From Sanyastnella coralliicola (GTDB taxonomy: Bacteria > Bacteroidota > Bacteroidia > Flavobacteriales_D > Sanyastnellaceae), in assembly GCF_030845195.1 (NCBI RefSeq), contig NZ_CP132543.1, positions 2,807,501-2,871,500 of the forward strand: a DNA stretch of 64,000 nt. Direction: 5' to 3'. The notes below the pieces were generated by a model. That model was not told the DNA's origin. It ran no database searches and saw nothing but the letters and a program-made list of their open reading frames with translations. Below, in pieces: positions 44,892 to 52,893 of this stretch (the first letter of the stretch is position 1; every line of letters begins with the position of its first letter). A program made the translations under genes and the position numbers.

Positions 44892-47126
44892 TTACCGTAC
44901 AACCAACCTCTCCCGCCAAAAGACCTCATCCTCAATGACGAACTGGAGGATGTACATCCCTTCCGCTAGGTGGTCAGTTAAGTAAGCCGATTCGGCGTTC
45001 CGCGTTAGCGAGAATACCTTGCCGTCAAGCGAAACAGCTTTTATTTCACCATTCCAGCCAGAAGCATAGAATCCTGTAGTCGTTGGATTTGGATAAACTA
45101 CAGGTGTTGCATCAGGTTTGAAGAAGTGAGCGCGAGTTTCAGTGACATCCCATTGGCCGTCGAAATCAAATTGTTTGATGCGGTAGTATGATAGTCCGAT
45201 AAGTGGGTTTTCGTCGCGGAACTCATAGTGTAGCAAGTCATAGGAATCTCCGTTGCCTGCGACTTGTCCGATGGCTTCCCAGTGGTTTCCGTCGGTGGAT
45301 CTTTCAATGATGAAGTGACTATTGTTGCGTTCACTGATTGTCTCCCAATAACATTTGGCTACCCTGCCTTCGTCTTCTGGAACCACTTCAAATTCAAGCC
45401 ACTCTACAGCGAGCAAAATGGAAGAGCAGAGATAAAGCGTTACAGGCTCAGGGACAGTACAGCTACATACGTTATCCAATTGTAAGGTGAGGGTTTCAGG
45501 TATGCCATCCAGTTGATCAAGGATACCCGTCACGTCGACCGTTTGCCATGACTCTCCGGGCTGAAATGTCACGGATGTCACAAGGTCTTCGTAATCAACT
45601 CCTGCTACTGCAGACCCTGAGAAGTTGAAAGTCACCGTCACTTCTTCTTCAAATGGATCGCCATTATTGACGAGTAAGAAACTGCCGTAATCTTCACAGG
45701 TTCCCGATGTCGATTGTCCGCCACCCGGAGCCACCGCTGCAGCTGCCACATCTACACCAGCCGAGAAACTTTCTGCCTGAAGGAATACCGCTGAATCATA
45801 AATTGAGTCTCCTCCATCTGCCACAGCAATCGTGATAGTATAGGTTTGGCAAGGCACCGTATTAATAACGGCTTCCATTGGTTCCGTGTATCCATCGTAT
45901 TGAACTGCCGAACCAGCGTTATCGTTGTAATAAGCAGGATAGTACGGTAAGCACAAATCCCCGTTGTTGTTCACGTTGTTGATGGTTACCGGGTCTGAAG
46001 TACCTGGAACGATAGCAATGTTGGTATTGTCTGCATACCCTGGACCACTCACGAAAAACCCGAAGACATCGTTCAATCCTGAACACACGAATTCAGGATA
46101 TTCTTCAGATGCAAAGACATAAGTAAAGGTCACTTGAGACGTGCTGGCGGTGAACTCAAAAGTGAAAACAGAGGCATCGTAGGTAAACACCCCAGAGATA
46201 TTATCCAGAAGCAAACTACCTGCGGCTCCTGTCGCTGTTCCAGCGGAGCCCGAGGTATTTGGGCCCGGTGCGTTAAACACGCTACCACTGGTAATAATGA
46301 TTCCTTCTTCGATTCCGATTCCACTTCCGTTACTGAAGGTTCCAATCGCGCCTGCATCACCGGTATAGGTTACGTTTGTAGCCTCCAAGCAATCCCCAAG
46401 GAACACATCAGTAATCAACTGATCTGCAGTATATGAACCACTCTCTACTGTAATCACATCTGTATTCACTGGATCACATGCAGCTCCCCCAATTGAAATT
46501 TGAACATAACCGTAGCCACCAGTTGCCAGGGTACCGGTACCAATAGTGTTACCCGCAAAGTCAACCAAGGTCCAAGTAGCTCCATTCCAACTATCTCCGA
46601 AACTATCAAAGAGTTCGAGGAGGTAGCAGTCAGATTCAAGGCAGAGATCTACACCAGTGGTGGCGAATCCTGATTGAACCAGGTTTCCCGCACCATCAGA
46701 TAAGTTCCAAGAAATCTCTCCATCGAAGGTACCCCCGAAAGCGCTGAAGGTAAATGGCTCTGCGCAGGGTGCTGGACTGCCACATACGGCTCCTCCGATA
46801 CTGACCTGAAACGTCTCGGCTGCACCATTCAACATGGTCTCGGTAGCCACCGCAACTCCAGACTCATACAGCACCCAGTTGGCACCGTTCCAGCCATCAC
46901 CAAAAGAATCAAGAAGATTGAGGGAATAACAACCAGCAGGTAGACAAACTGTATAACCAACAACAGCGATATCATTGGCCACTAACAATCCACCTTCGTC
47001 ATATAGCTCCCAAGAGATTTCAGAATCCCACGTACCCCCGCCTGCATCGATGGTATAATTCGTGCATTGCGCAGTCGCGCCAAGGGCAGTACCCAAGAGG
47101 ATAAGTATGACGACAAGGTGCTTCAC
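44892..47126 (-). CDS. exported T9SS type A cargo with a choice-of-anchor L domain
   Basis: A 744-residue secreted protein (signal MKHLVVILILLGTALGATAQ). Two lectin-like segments with the DSFGDGWNGA motif (about 69-78 and 165-174) precede a choice-of-anchor L domain (about 225-450: VFTFEFTASTSQVTFTYVFASEEYPEFVCSG and DVFGFFVSGPGY). The type A T9SS sorting domain ends it (VVYPNPTTTGFYASGW ... EGMYILQFVIEDEVFWRERLVVR). Its C-terminal third parallels that of 42313-44574 (LAVEWLEFE/LPVEWLDFQ; LIGLSYYRIKQ/LFGVSYYRIRQ), so the two are paralogues. A surface or adhesive role is likely, ligand unknown. Confidence 0.93.
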   Translation of the reverse strand: MKHLVVILILLGTALGATAQCTNYTIDAGGGTWDSEISWELYDEGGLLVANDIAVVGYTVCLPAGCYSLNLLDSFGDGWNGANWVLYESGVAVATETMLNGAAETFQVSIGGAVCGSPAPCAEPFTFSAFGGTFDGEISWNLSDGAGNLVQSGFATTGVDLCLESDCYLLELFDSFGDSWNGATWTLVDFAGNTIGTGTLATGGYGYVQISIGGAACDPVNTDVITVESGSYTADQLITDVFLGDCLEATNVTYTGDAGAIGTFSNGSGIGIEEGIIITSGSVFNAPGPNTSGSAGTATGAAGSLLLDNISGVFTYDASVFTFEFTASTSQVTFTYVFASEEYPEFVCSGLNDVFGFFVSGPGYADNTNIAIVPGTSDPVTINNVNNNGDLCLPYYPAYYNDNAGSAVQYDGYTEPMEAVINTVPCQTYTITIAVADGGDSIYDSAVFLQAESFSAGVDVAAAAVAPGGGQSTSGTCEDYGSFLLVNNGDPFEEEVTVTFNFSGSAVAGVDYEDLVTSVTFQPGESWQTVDVTGILDQLDGIPETLTLQLDNVCSCTVPEPVTLYLCSSILLAVEWLEFEVVPEDEGRVAKCYWETISERNNSHFIIERSTDGNHWEAIGQVAGNGDSYDLLHYEFRDENPLIGLSYYRIKQFDFDGQWDVTETRAHFFKPDATPVVYPNPTTTGFYASGWNGEIKAVSLDGKVFSLTRNAESAYLTDHLAEGMYILQFVIEDEVFWRERLVVR

Positions 47127-47238
47127 GTCAATAGTAGCACTGTAGAGTGCCAGCCGTTCTTTTAGTTAAGGTGCCTTCAGTCAGCGGCAAGGGTTTACTT
47201 GCTATCTTCCGGCTGAATTCCCCATAAAGATACGAAAA

Positions 47239-47580
47239 GTGACTCAGGACATCACGATATCAGAAGCACAAAAGCAAGTGGATCATTGGATTAAGACCAT
47301 TGGTGTCCGCTATTTTCATCAATTAACCAACATGGCTATCCTCACCGAAGAAGTTGGTGAGCTGGCGCGCATTATCGCTCGTCGATATGGCGAACAAAGC
47401 GAGAAAGAGTCGGACAAAAACCGTGACCTTGGAGATGAGATGGCCGATGTGCTGTGGGTATTGATGTGCCTCGCAAACCAATGCGATGTTGACCTTACTG
47501 AGGCTCTTCAAAAGAACATCGAAAAGAAGACCAATCGCGATAAAGACCGTCACAAGAACAACCCGAAACTCAATTCATGA
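47239..47580 (+). CDS. MazG-like nucleotide pyrophosphohydrolase
   Basis: A 113-residue all-alpha NTP pyrophosphatase from GTG 47239. The metal-binding motif is EEVGELAR followed, 30 residues later, by DEMADVLWVL, the E-x-x-E ... E-x-x-D pattern of the MazG/dUTPase-like family. Such small versions typically hydrolyse dCTP or damaged nucleotides. The stop overlaps the start of the next gene by 4 bases (ATGA). Confidence 0.85.
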   Translation: MTQDITISEAQKQVDHWIKTIGVRYFHQLTNMAILTEEVGELARIIARRYGEQSEKESDKNRDLGDEMADVLWVLMCLANQCDVDLTEALQKNIEKKTNRDKDRHKNNPKLNS

Positions 47581-50480
47581 AACGTCTCCTACCTGCCCTC
47601 CTCGTTCTACTTATCATTGGAACCCTTGATGCTTCCGCGCAGCGAAAAAAGAAACGAAAAGACCTCATAGAAGCCACCTCAGCTGAAGACCGTATGGCGT
47701 CTTTTGAGAAAAAAGCACAGCAAGACGCCGCGTCGCTCGTCCGAGGAATTGAGTTCAGAAACGTTGGACCTACGATCATGAGCGGCCGTGTGGTTGACGT
47801 TGATGTTAACCCAGATCGTCCGCAAGAGTTTTACGTGGCTTACGCTTCTGGTGGTGTTTGGTTCACGAATAACAATGGAACAAGTTTCGAACCCATTGCT
47901 GATAATCTACCCACTCAAAACGTGGGCGACATCGCCGTAAATTGGTCTAACGGCCATATCTGGGTTGGAAGTGGTGAGAACAATTCATCGCGTAGCTCTT
48001 ACGCTGGTACAGGTATCTACCGCAGCAAAGACGGCGGGGCTTCTTGGGATTATGCTGGGCTGCCTGACAGTCATCACATTGGTCGCATCATTCTCGATCC
48101 AGCAAACGAAGAAAAGGCAGTCATTGCCGTTGCCGGGCACTTGTACACCCCAAATAAAGAACGTGGTCTATTTGTCACAACAGATGGAGGAAAGTCATGG
48201 AAAAACACGCTCTACGTTGATGAAACCACGAGCGCCATTGACCTCGTGGCGATGGATCCAGAAGCGCAGCATTTATTCGCTGCCATGTGGGAGCGTTCAC
48301 GTTCCGCTTGGAACTTCATAGAAGGCGGAAATGGTTCTGGTGTCTACGAAAGTAACGATGGTGGAATGACCTGGGAATTGATCACGAAGGTGGAAAACGG
48401 TTTCCCTTCTGGTCCTGATTGCGGGCGGATCGGCCTGACTTCATACCAAGGTCCGAAAGGGCGCTTTCTGTACGCTATGGTTGACAACCAAGCGCTTCGA
48501 CCAGAAGAGGAAAAAGAAGAAATTGCGGCTGACACAACGCTCAAGAAACAAGACTTCGAAATGATGTCGAAGGCTGAGTTCTTGCAACTTGACTCTGCCT
48601 TGGTTCAGCTTTACCTAGAAGATAATTACTTCCCTGAGCGCTATTCAGTGGAAGTGGTTTTCGACATGGTTTCGAAGGATGAAATTGCGCCTCGTGCCTT
48701 GTTTGATTATTTACATGACGCTAACGCGGAATTGTTTGACACCCCAGTGACAGGCGCTGAAGTGTATACCTACGATTTAGTTGAAAAACGCTGGACTCGC
48801 ACTCATGAAGATTACTTGGACAATGTGGTCTACAGTTATGGCTACTACTTCGGATTGATTCGCGTTCACCCAGCCAATCCGAACCGACTTTACATTGCCG
48901 GAGTTCCTGTATTGACTAGCGAAGACGGCGGTGCTTCTTGGCGCTCGATTCAAGGCGACAACCAACACGTAGATCATCACGCTTTGTGGCTTGATCCGCA
49001 AGACGAAACACATCTCATCTCTGGAAACGACGGCGGCATCAACATCAGTTGGGATGGTGGCGAAAGCTATGTGAAATGTAACTCACCATCTGTGGGTCAG
49101 TTCTACACTGTAGCTGTAGACGATGCCAAGCCTTACCGCATCTATGGCGGGCTCCAAGACAACGGAGTCTGGGTTGGTCCATCGAACTACCAATACAGCG
49201 ATGGCTGGCACGACTCAGGGAAATACCCTTATGAGTTCTTGATGGGTGGAGACGGAATGCAAGTGCAAGTGGATACACGCAGTAACGAGTCACTTTACAC
49301 CGGTTACCAATTCGGACATTACTACCGCATTGATCGTGAGACTGGTGATCGCTCCTACATTCATCCGAGTCATGAATTGGGTGAAAACCCATTGCGTTGG
49401 AACTGGCAAACGCCTATTCATCTTTCACGCCACAATCAGGATATTCTGTACATGGCTTCGAACCGTTTCCACCGTTCAATGAAGAAAGGAAGCGGAATGC
49501 AGACACTCTCCGAGGAGCTGACAAAAGGCGGCAAAAAAGGGAATGTTCCCTTCGGGACCTCTACTTCAATTGACGAGTCTCCGTTACAGTTCGGGCTACT
49601 CTACTTAGGCACAGATGATGGAAAGGTCTGGATGTCAGACAACGCAGGACAAGACTGGAACGATATCAGCTCCGGGCTCCCGTCTAACTTCTGGGTGACA
49701 CGTGTTGAAGCCTCAAACCATGACCCGAACCGAGTGTATGTTACGCTCAACGGATACCGTTTCGACCACTTTGACGCGATGGTCTACGTTTCTGAAAACC
49801 GAGGCACTTCATGGACACGCATCGGGAATGACCTACCTCTAGAACCTGTGAATGTCATCCTCGAAGATCCGGTAGAAGAATCCATCCTCTACCTTGGAAC
49901 AGACCATGGACTGTATGTAAGTATGGACCGCGGAACAAGCTTCCATCGCTTTTCAAACAATCTACCACCTGTGGCCATTCATGATTTGGTGATGCAAGAA
50001 CGTGAACATGACTTGGTTGTTGGAACACATGGTCGATCGATTTATGTAGCAAACATGAGTTACCTACAAGAGTCGATCAACGCCAGTGACCTCATGGTCT
50101 TTGATGTTAATCCAATCCGCTGGAATGACGGCTGGGGTAGCAATTGGAGTCCATGGGTAAAACCGTGGGAACCAACAGTTGAAGTAGCATTCTTCTCCGC
50201 AAGCAGCGAAGATCAATCCCACACCATTGAAATCTGGAACAGCGAAGGCGAGCAGTTCTTCGTTGAAGAGATCACCGCATCTCCAGGCGTTAACATCATC
50301 GAAATCGAACCCATCCTCTCCGAAGGGAAAGTTGATGGTGTTAATCAAGGCCGTGAAGGCAGAGAAGAAATGCCATTAGAAGCAGCCGACAACGGAAAAG
50401 TCTACTTACCGGTTGGGGAGTATGAGTTGAGAGTGAGCGCTGGAGGCGTCACAGAAAAGACAACGTTGACTATAGAATAG
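47577..50480 (+). CDS. VPS10/sortilin-type BNR beta-propeller exported protein, copy 1
   Basis: A 967-residue exported protein (signal MKRLLPALLVLLIIGTLDASAQ, followed by the basic RKKKRKD). Repeated BNR/Asp-box segments (S-K-D-G-G-A-S-W, T-D-G-G-K-S-W, S-N-D-G-G-M-T-W, S-E-D-G-G-A-S-W) point to a beta-propeller of ten or more blades, as in the sortilin/VPS10 and glycosidase-like families of Bacteroidota. An alpha-helical insert (about 300-370, QDFEMMSKAEFLQLDSALVQLYLED) is not shared with the paralogue at 58246-61533. No T9SS sorting domain is seen. The function is unknown, often labelled glycosyl hydrolase. Overlaps the MazG-like gene by ATGA. Confidence 0.88.
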   Translation: MKRLLPALLVLLIIGTLDASAQRKKKRKDLIEATSAEDRMASFEKKAQQDAASLVRGIEFRNVGPTIMSGRVVDVDVNPDRPQEFYVAYASGGVWFTNNNGTSFEPIADNLPTQNVGDIAVNWSNGHIWVGSGENNSSRSSYAGTGIYRSKDGGASWDYAGLPDSHHIGRIILDPANEEKAVIAVAGHLYTPNKERGLFVTTDGGKSWKNTLYVDETTSAIDLVAMDPEAQHLFAAMWERSRSAWNFIEGGNGSGVYESNDGGMTWELITKVENGFPSGPDCGRIGLTSYQGPKGRFLYAMVDNQALRPEEEKEEIAADTTLKKQDFEMMSKAEFLQLDSALVQLYLEDNYFPERYSVEVVFDMVSKDEIAPRALFDYLHDANAELFDTPVTGAEVYTYDLVEKRWTRTHEDYLDNVVYSYGYYFGLIRVHPANPNRLYIAGVPVLTSEDGGASWRSIQGDNQHVDHHALWLDPQDETHLISGNDGGINISWDGGESYVKCNSPSVGQFYTVAVDDAKPYRIYGGLQDNGVWVGPSNYQYSDGWHDSGKYPYEFLMGGDGMQVQVDTRSNESLYTGYQFGHYYRIDRETGDRSYIHPSHELGENPLRWNWQTPIHLSRHNQDILYMASNRFHRSMKKGSGMQTLSEELTKGGKKGNVPFGTSTSIDESPLQFGLLYLGTDDGKVWMSDNAGQDWNDISSGLPSNFWVTRVEASNHDPNRVYVTLNGYRFDHFDAMVYVSENRGTSWTRIGNDLPLEPVNVILEDPVEESILYLGTDHGLYVSMDRGTSFHRFSNNLPPVAIHDLVMQEREHDLVVGTHGRSIYVANMSYLQESINASDLMVFDVNPIRWNDGWGSNWSPWVKPWEPTVEVAFFSASSEDQSHTIEIWNSEGEQFFVEEITASPGVNIIEIEPILSEGKVDGVNQGREGREEMPLEAADNGKVYLPVGEYELRVSAGGVTEKTTLTIE

Positions 50481-50558
50481 TCGAGGGACGAGAGTCGAGA
50501 GTCAAGAGACTAGGGACTAGGGACCACCAATCGATAAACTATAATCGATAATCGATGA
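50481..50558. repeat. 7-base tandem repeats after the VPS10 gene
   Basis: GTCGAGG GACGAGA GTCGAGA GTCAAGA GACTAGG GACTAGG GACC, then AATCGAT/AACTATA words. Confidence 0.8.
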
Positions 50559-50587
50559 CGGCGTTCACTTTAGAGCAAGAAAATAAG

Positions 50588-50617
50588 CCCTACGCCTTAG
50601 GCCTTAGGCCTTAAGCC
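50588..50617. repeat. 7-base repeat (CCTTAGG words) overlapping the hydrolase 3' end
   Basis: CCCTACG CCTTAGG CCTTAGG CCTTAAG C. On the minus strand it supplies the last codons and the TAA stop (L-K-A-stop) of the RBBP9-type gene, as the AAGGCTT tract does for dtd. Confidence 0.8.
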
Positions 50618-51224
50618 TCTCCAAAAGAGTAAGCCCTTCCTTCCACTCACCATACCCTGACTTCCCCTCAATATGTCCGGCGCCTTCTAGTACGACCAAT
50701 TCACTTCCCCAAGCTTTGGCAAACTCCTTTGACCTTAGAAAATCCGTGACGAAATCATTTGTACTTGCCACTACAATCGATGGGAAGGGCAGTTTATCCA
50801 TCGGAATGGGTGCGAAACCAGTGATGTATAAAGGGTAACTTGGTTTTTCAGGATCGCTAGGAGCCACGAATAATGCGCCTTTGATTTGATGACCGTACTT
50901 TTTCACCCAATGCACAATCGCCATGCATCCGATTGAATGTCCGGTCAAAATCAACTCTTCATGCGGATGATTTGACAACACCTCCTCCATTCGTTGGATC
51001 CACGTTTCACAATCTGGTTCCTCCCAGTTCTCTTGCTGCACGCGTAGGCATTGATCGCCAAGTTCTTTTTCAAAATAACTCTGCCAATGGTCTTGCGGTG
51101 AGTTTCGGAGGCCGGGGATGTTGATGATCAAGAGAGGAAGAGTTAGAGTTAGAATGAGAATTAGAACTAGAATGAGGGGGTGAATTTGGGGAAAAGGGAT
51201 GACTTGTAGGGCAGGTATTAACAT
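50604..51224 (-). CDS. RBBP9/YdeN-family serine hydrolase with repeat-derived N-terminus
   Basis: A small alpha/beta hydrolase. The core from about LIINIPGLRNSPQDHWQSYFEK to LLERLKA follows the RBBP9/YdeN family: nucleophile in LTGHSIGCMAIVHW, acid in VASTNDFVTDF, catalytic His in LEGAGHIEGKSGYGEWKEGL. The N-terminal start is unclear: the frame is open to 51290; ATG 51224 gives 206 residues; a TTG at 51131 would give only the core. The stretch before the core (residues about 17-31, PLILVLILILTLTLP) is encoded by hexanucleotide repeats (51131-51176) and would be strongly hydrophobic. It is likely a repeat-made extension that could act as a membrane anchor. Confidence 0.7.
   Translation of the reverse strand: MLIPALQVIPFPQIHPLILVLILILTLTLPLLIINIPGLRNSPQDHWQSYFEKELGDQCLRVQQENWEEPDCETWIQRMEEVLSNHPHEELILTGHSIGCMAIVHWVKKYGHQIKGALFVAPSDPEKPSYPLYITGFAPIPMDKLPFPSIVVASTNDFVTDFLRSKEFAKAWGSELVVLEGAGHIEGKSGYGEWKEGLTLLERLKA
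51131..51176. repeat. hexanucleotide repeat (AGTTAG/AATGAG/AATTAG words) in the hydrolase 5' region
   Basis: GAGAGG AAGAGT TAGAGT TAGAAT GAGAAT TAGAAC TAGAAT GAGGGG: six-base words of the same kind as at 18.2-18.6 kb and 61.6 kb. Confidence 0.8.
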
Positions 51225-51666
51225 GGAGAGTTGGTTTTTAGGGAGATTAGCATGGTTAACCCACCTTCGGTGGATTAGCATGATTAGCATATCGTTTGAG
51301 GCTTAGCATGATTAGACTTGAGTATCTTAATGGCGAAATGGGCGAACACAAGAATCTGCACGGCCTCCCGAATAGTGTAGTCCGGAAGTACTTCAGTACT
51401 AATTTGGCAAATGAAGGTGCATACATAGGTAGTGTATAAAGTAATGGCTTATTCGGTTGCGGAATCAAAGCACAAGAACTTCTTCCAACTTAAAGGCACT
51501 TAACTCAATTCCATCGTGCAACAAATCATTGAACACATAGCCAGCCGCCTTCTCCTTTTTGACGACAAGAAGAACAATCAGACTATTACACTTCAAACCA
51601 TATCTTTGAGTCGGATAGCTAGTGTCCTTTCAAATTAAGTGTTCAAGACATCAAAAGAAGACACAT
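51225..51666. other. repeat-rich intergenic stretch with possible gene remnants
   Basis: Contains a CCACC-TTC-GGTGG hairpin (51258-51270), TTAGCATGATTAG words, and two short codon-like frames: 51308-51439 (43 residues, N-L-H-G-L-P-N-S-V-V-R-K-Y-F-S) and 51516-51638 (V-Q-Q-I-I-E-H-I-A-S-R-L-L-L-F-D). They are in different frames and might be pieces of a decayed gene. The latter overlaps the promoter of the next gene. Nothing here is a confident gene. Confidence 0.4.
51601..51608 (+). promoter_or_regulatory. candidate -7 element for the DUF3124 lipoprotein gene (TATCTTTG)
   Basis: Perfect TAnnTTTG on the plus strand, 58 bases before ATG 51667. No TTG at the normal distance. Confidence 0.5.
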
Positions 51667-52173
51667 ATGAAACCATGGATTTTTGCATTGACAGTAATTA
51701 CAGTTCTATTCGCTTGTGATAATGAACCTCATGTCCAATTTCCAGAAGAGAACTGGTCTGATCGTGTCGCGACAATGCAGAATACTGACTCCATGGCGCA
51801 TGGGAAGACGTATTTATCTGTTTATTCTCAGATATATAGTTTCTCTCAACAAAGAAAGTACAACATGACCGGGATGGTCAGTCTTCGGAATTTGAGCGAA
51901 TCAGATACCGTATATATCCTAAGAGCCGACTACTTCAACACAGTGGGAAAGAATATTCGTTCTTATGTCAAAAAACCAGTATTTCTAGCTCCTATGGAAA
52001 CCATTGAAATCGTAATTGCGCAGTCTGACGTTGAGGGAGGAACTGGATCGAACTTCTTATTCGAATGGAAGACTCCGAGCGGATGTCCAGAACCACTTTT
52101 CGAAGGTGTCATGAACTCAATGGAAGGTGCACTAGGTGCCTCATTCACCACTACCGGAAAAAGAATCGAATAG
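51667..52173 (+). CDS. DUF3124 lipoprotein
   Basis: ATG 51667 gives a 168-residue lipoprotein with signal MKPWIFALTVITVLFAC (Cys17). The body matches the DUF3124 pattern (LSVYSQIYSF ... YNMTGMVSLRNLSESDTVYILRADYFNTVGKNIRSY; PMETIEIVIAQSDVEGGTGSNFLFEW). Function unknown. It is followed after 5 bases by marC on the same strand, probably one operon. Confidence 0.85.
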   Translation: MKPWIFALTVITVLFACDNEPHVQFPEENWSDRVATMQNTDSMAHGKTYLSVYSQIYSFSQQRKYNMTGMVSLRNLSESDTVYILRADYFNTVGKNIRSYVKKPVFLAPMETIEIVIAQSDVEGGTGSNFLFEWKTPSGCPEPLFEGVMNSMEGALGASFTTTGKRIE

Positions 52174-52178
52174 TGCTT

Positions 52179-52790
52179 ATGCATGAATTGATTACTAAAC
52201 TCCTCTTTCTATTCGCTGTAATTGATCCAATTGGATCAGTCCCCGTTTATCTGGAAGCTACCAGAGAATTTGATGACTTCAGCAAAAAGAAAATTGCCAT
52301 CAGAGCCTCTGCTGTAGCCTTCATGATTCTGCTGTTTTTCATCGTTGTGGGCCAGTTGATCTTTGAAGGTATGGAGGTCTCCATCGATGCGTTCCAAATT
52401 TCTGGAGGCGTCATCCTCTTTCTCTTCGCATTAACCATGATCTTCGGCGACGGTAAACCTGAAAAGGAGAAAACCCGAATCACAGACTACCGGCACGTAA
52501 CGGTATTCCCGGTGGCCATACCGTCTATCGCATCTCCAGGAGCGATTATGGCTGTTGTACTCCTCACAGACAATCAAATTTACAGTGTGCAAGAACAAAT
52601 GGTTACTACTCTTCTTGTCGCAATAATTATCACACTCACGGCTCTACTTCTTCTTGTCGCCAACAGAGTTCAAAAGATTATTGGAGACTATGGAATTATG
52701 GTTATTAGTAAGATCATGGGGCTCATATTAGGAGCATACGCTGTTCAAAACATTCTCTCCGGCATCAAAGACTATTTCTTCAGTAGCTGA
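52179..52790 (+). CDS. MarC-family multiple membrane-span protein
   Basis: The start at ATG 52179 gives 203 residues beginning MHELITKLLFLFAVIDPIGSVPVYLEATREF, the family's N-terminus; the ORF upstream (to 52065) lies within the DUF3124 gene. Six membrane helices are visible (about 4-22, 36-56, 67-83, 106-125, 138-160, 180-198). MarC proteins are widespread inner membrane proteins without a settled function; the old link to antibiotic resistance is not supported. Cotranscribed with the DUF3124 gene. Confidence 0.9.
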   Translation: MHELITKLLFLFAVIDPIGSVPVYLEATREFDDFSKKKIAIRASAVAFMILLFFIVVGQLIFEGMEVSIDAFQISGGVILFLFALTMIFGDGKPEKEKTRITDYRHVTVFPVAIPSIASPGAIMAVVLLTDNQIYSVQEQMVTTLLVAIIITLTALLLLVANRVQKIIGDYGIMVISKIMGLILGAYAVQNILSGIKDYFFSS

Positions 52791-52893
52791 GTTTTGAGGG
52801 TTGGATTCTTTTCCTAGCATCATTAGACCGACGTTAGTGGCTTAGCATGATTAGTCGACCATTTCGCCATTTAGCCTTTTCGCCCTTCCGCCC
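52791..52893. repeat. repeat-rich gap after marC
   Basis: Contains GGCTTAGCATGATTAG (52839-52854), identical to 51300-51315, and CCATTTCGCCATT, the inverse of AATGGCGAAATGG near 51330. The same word family thus flanks the DUF3124-marC pair. No terminator T-run. Confidence 0.75.

Noticed and set aside
51256-51468. ORF on the minus strand between the hydrolase and the DUF3124 gene
   Set aside because: It starts within repeat words, has no family features, and lies across the codon-like frames on the other strand.
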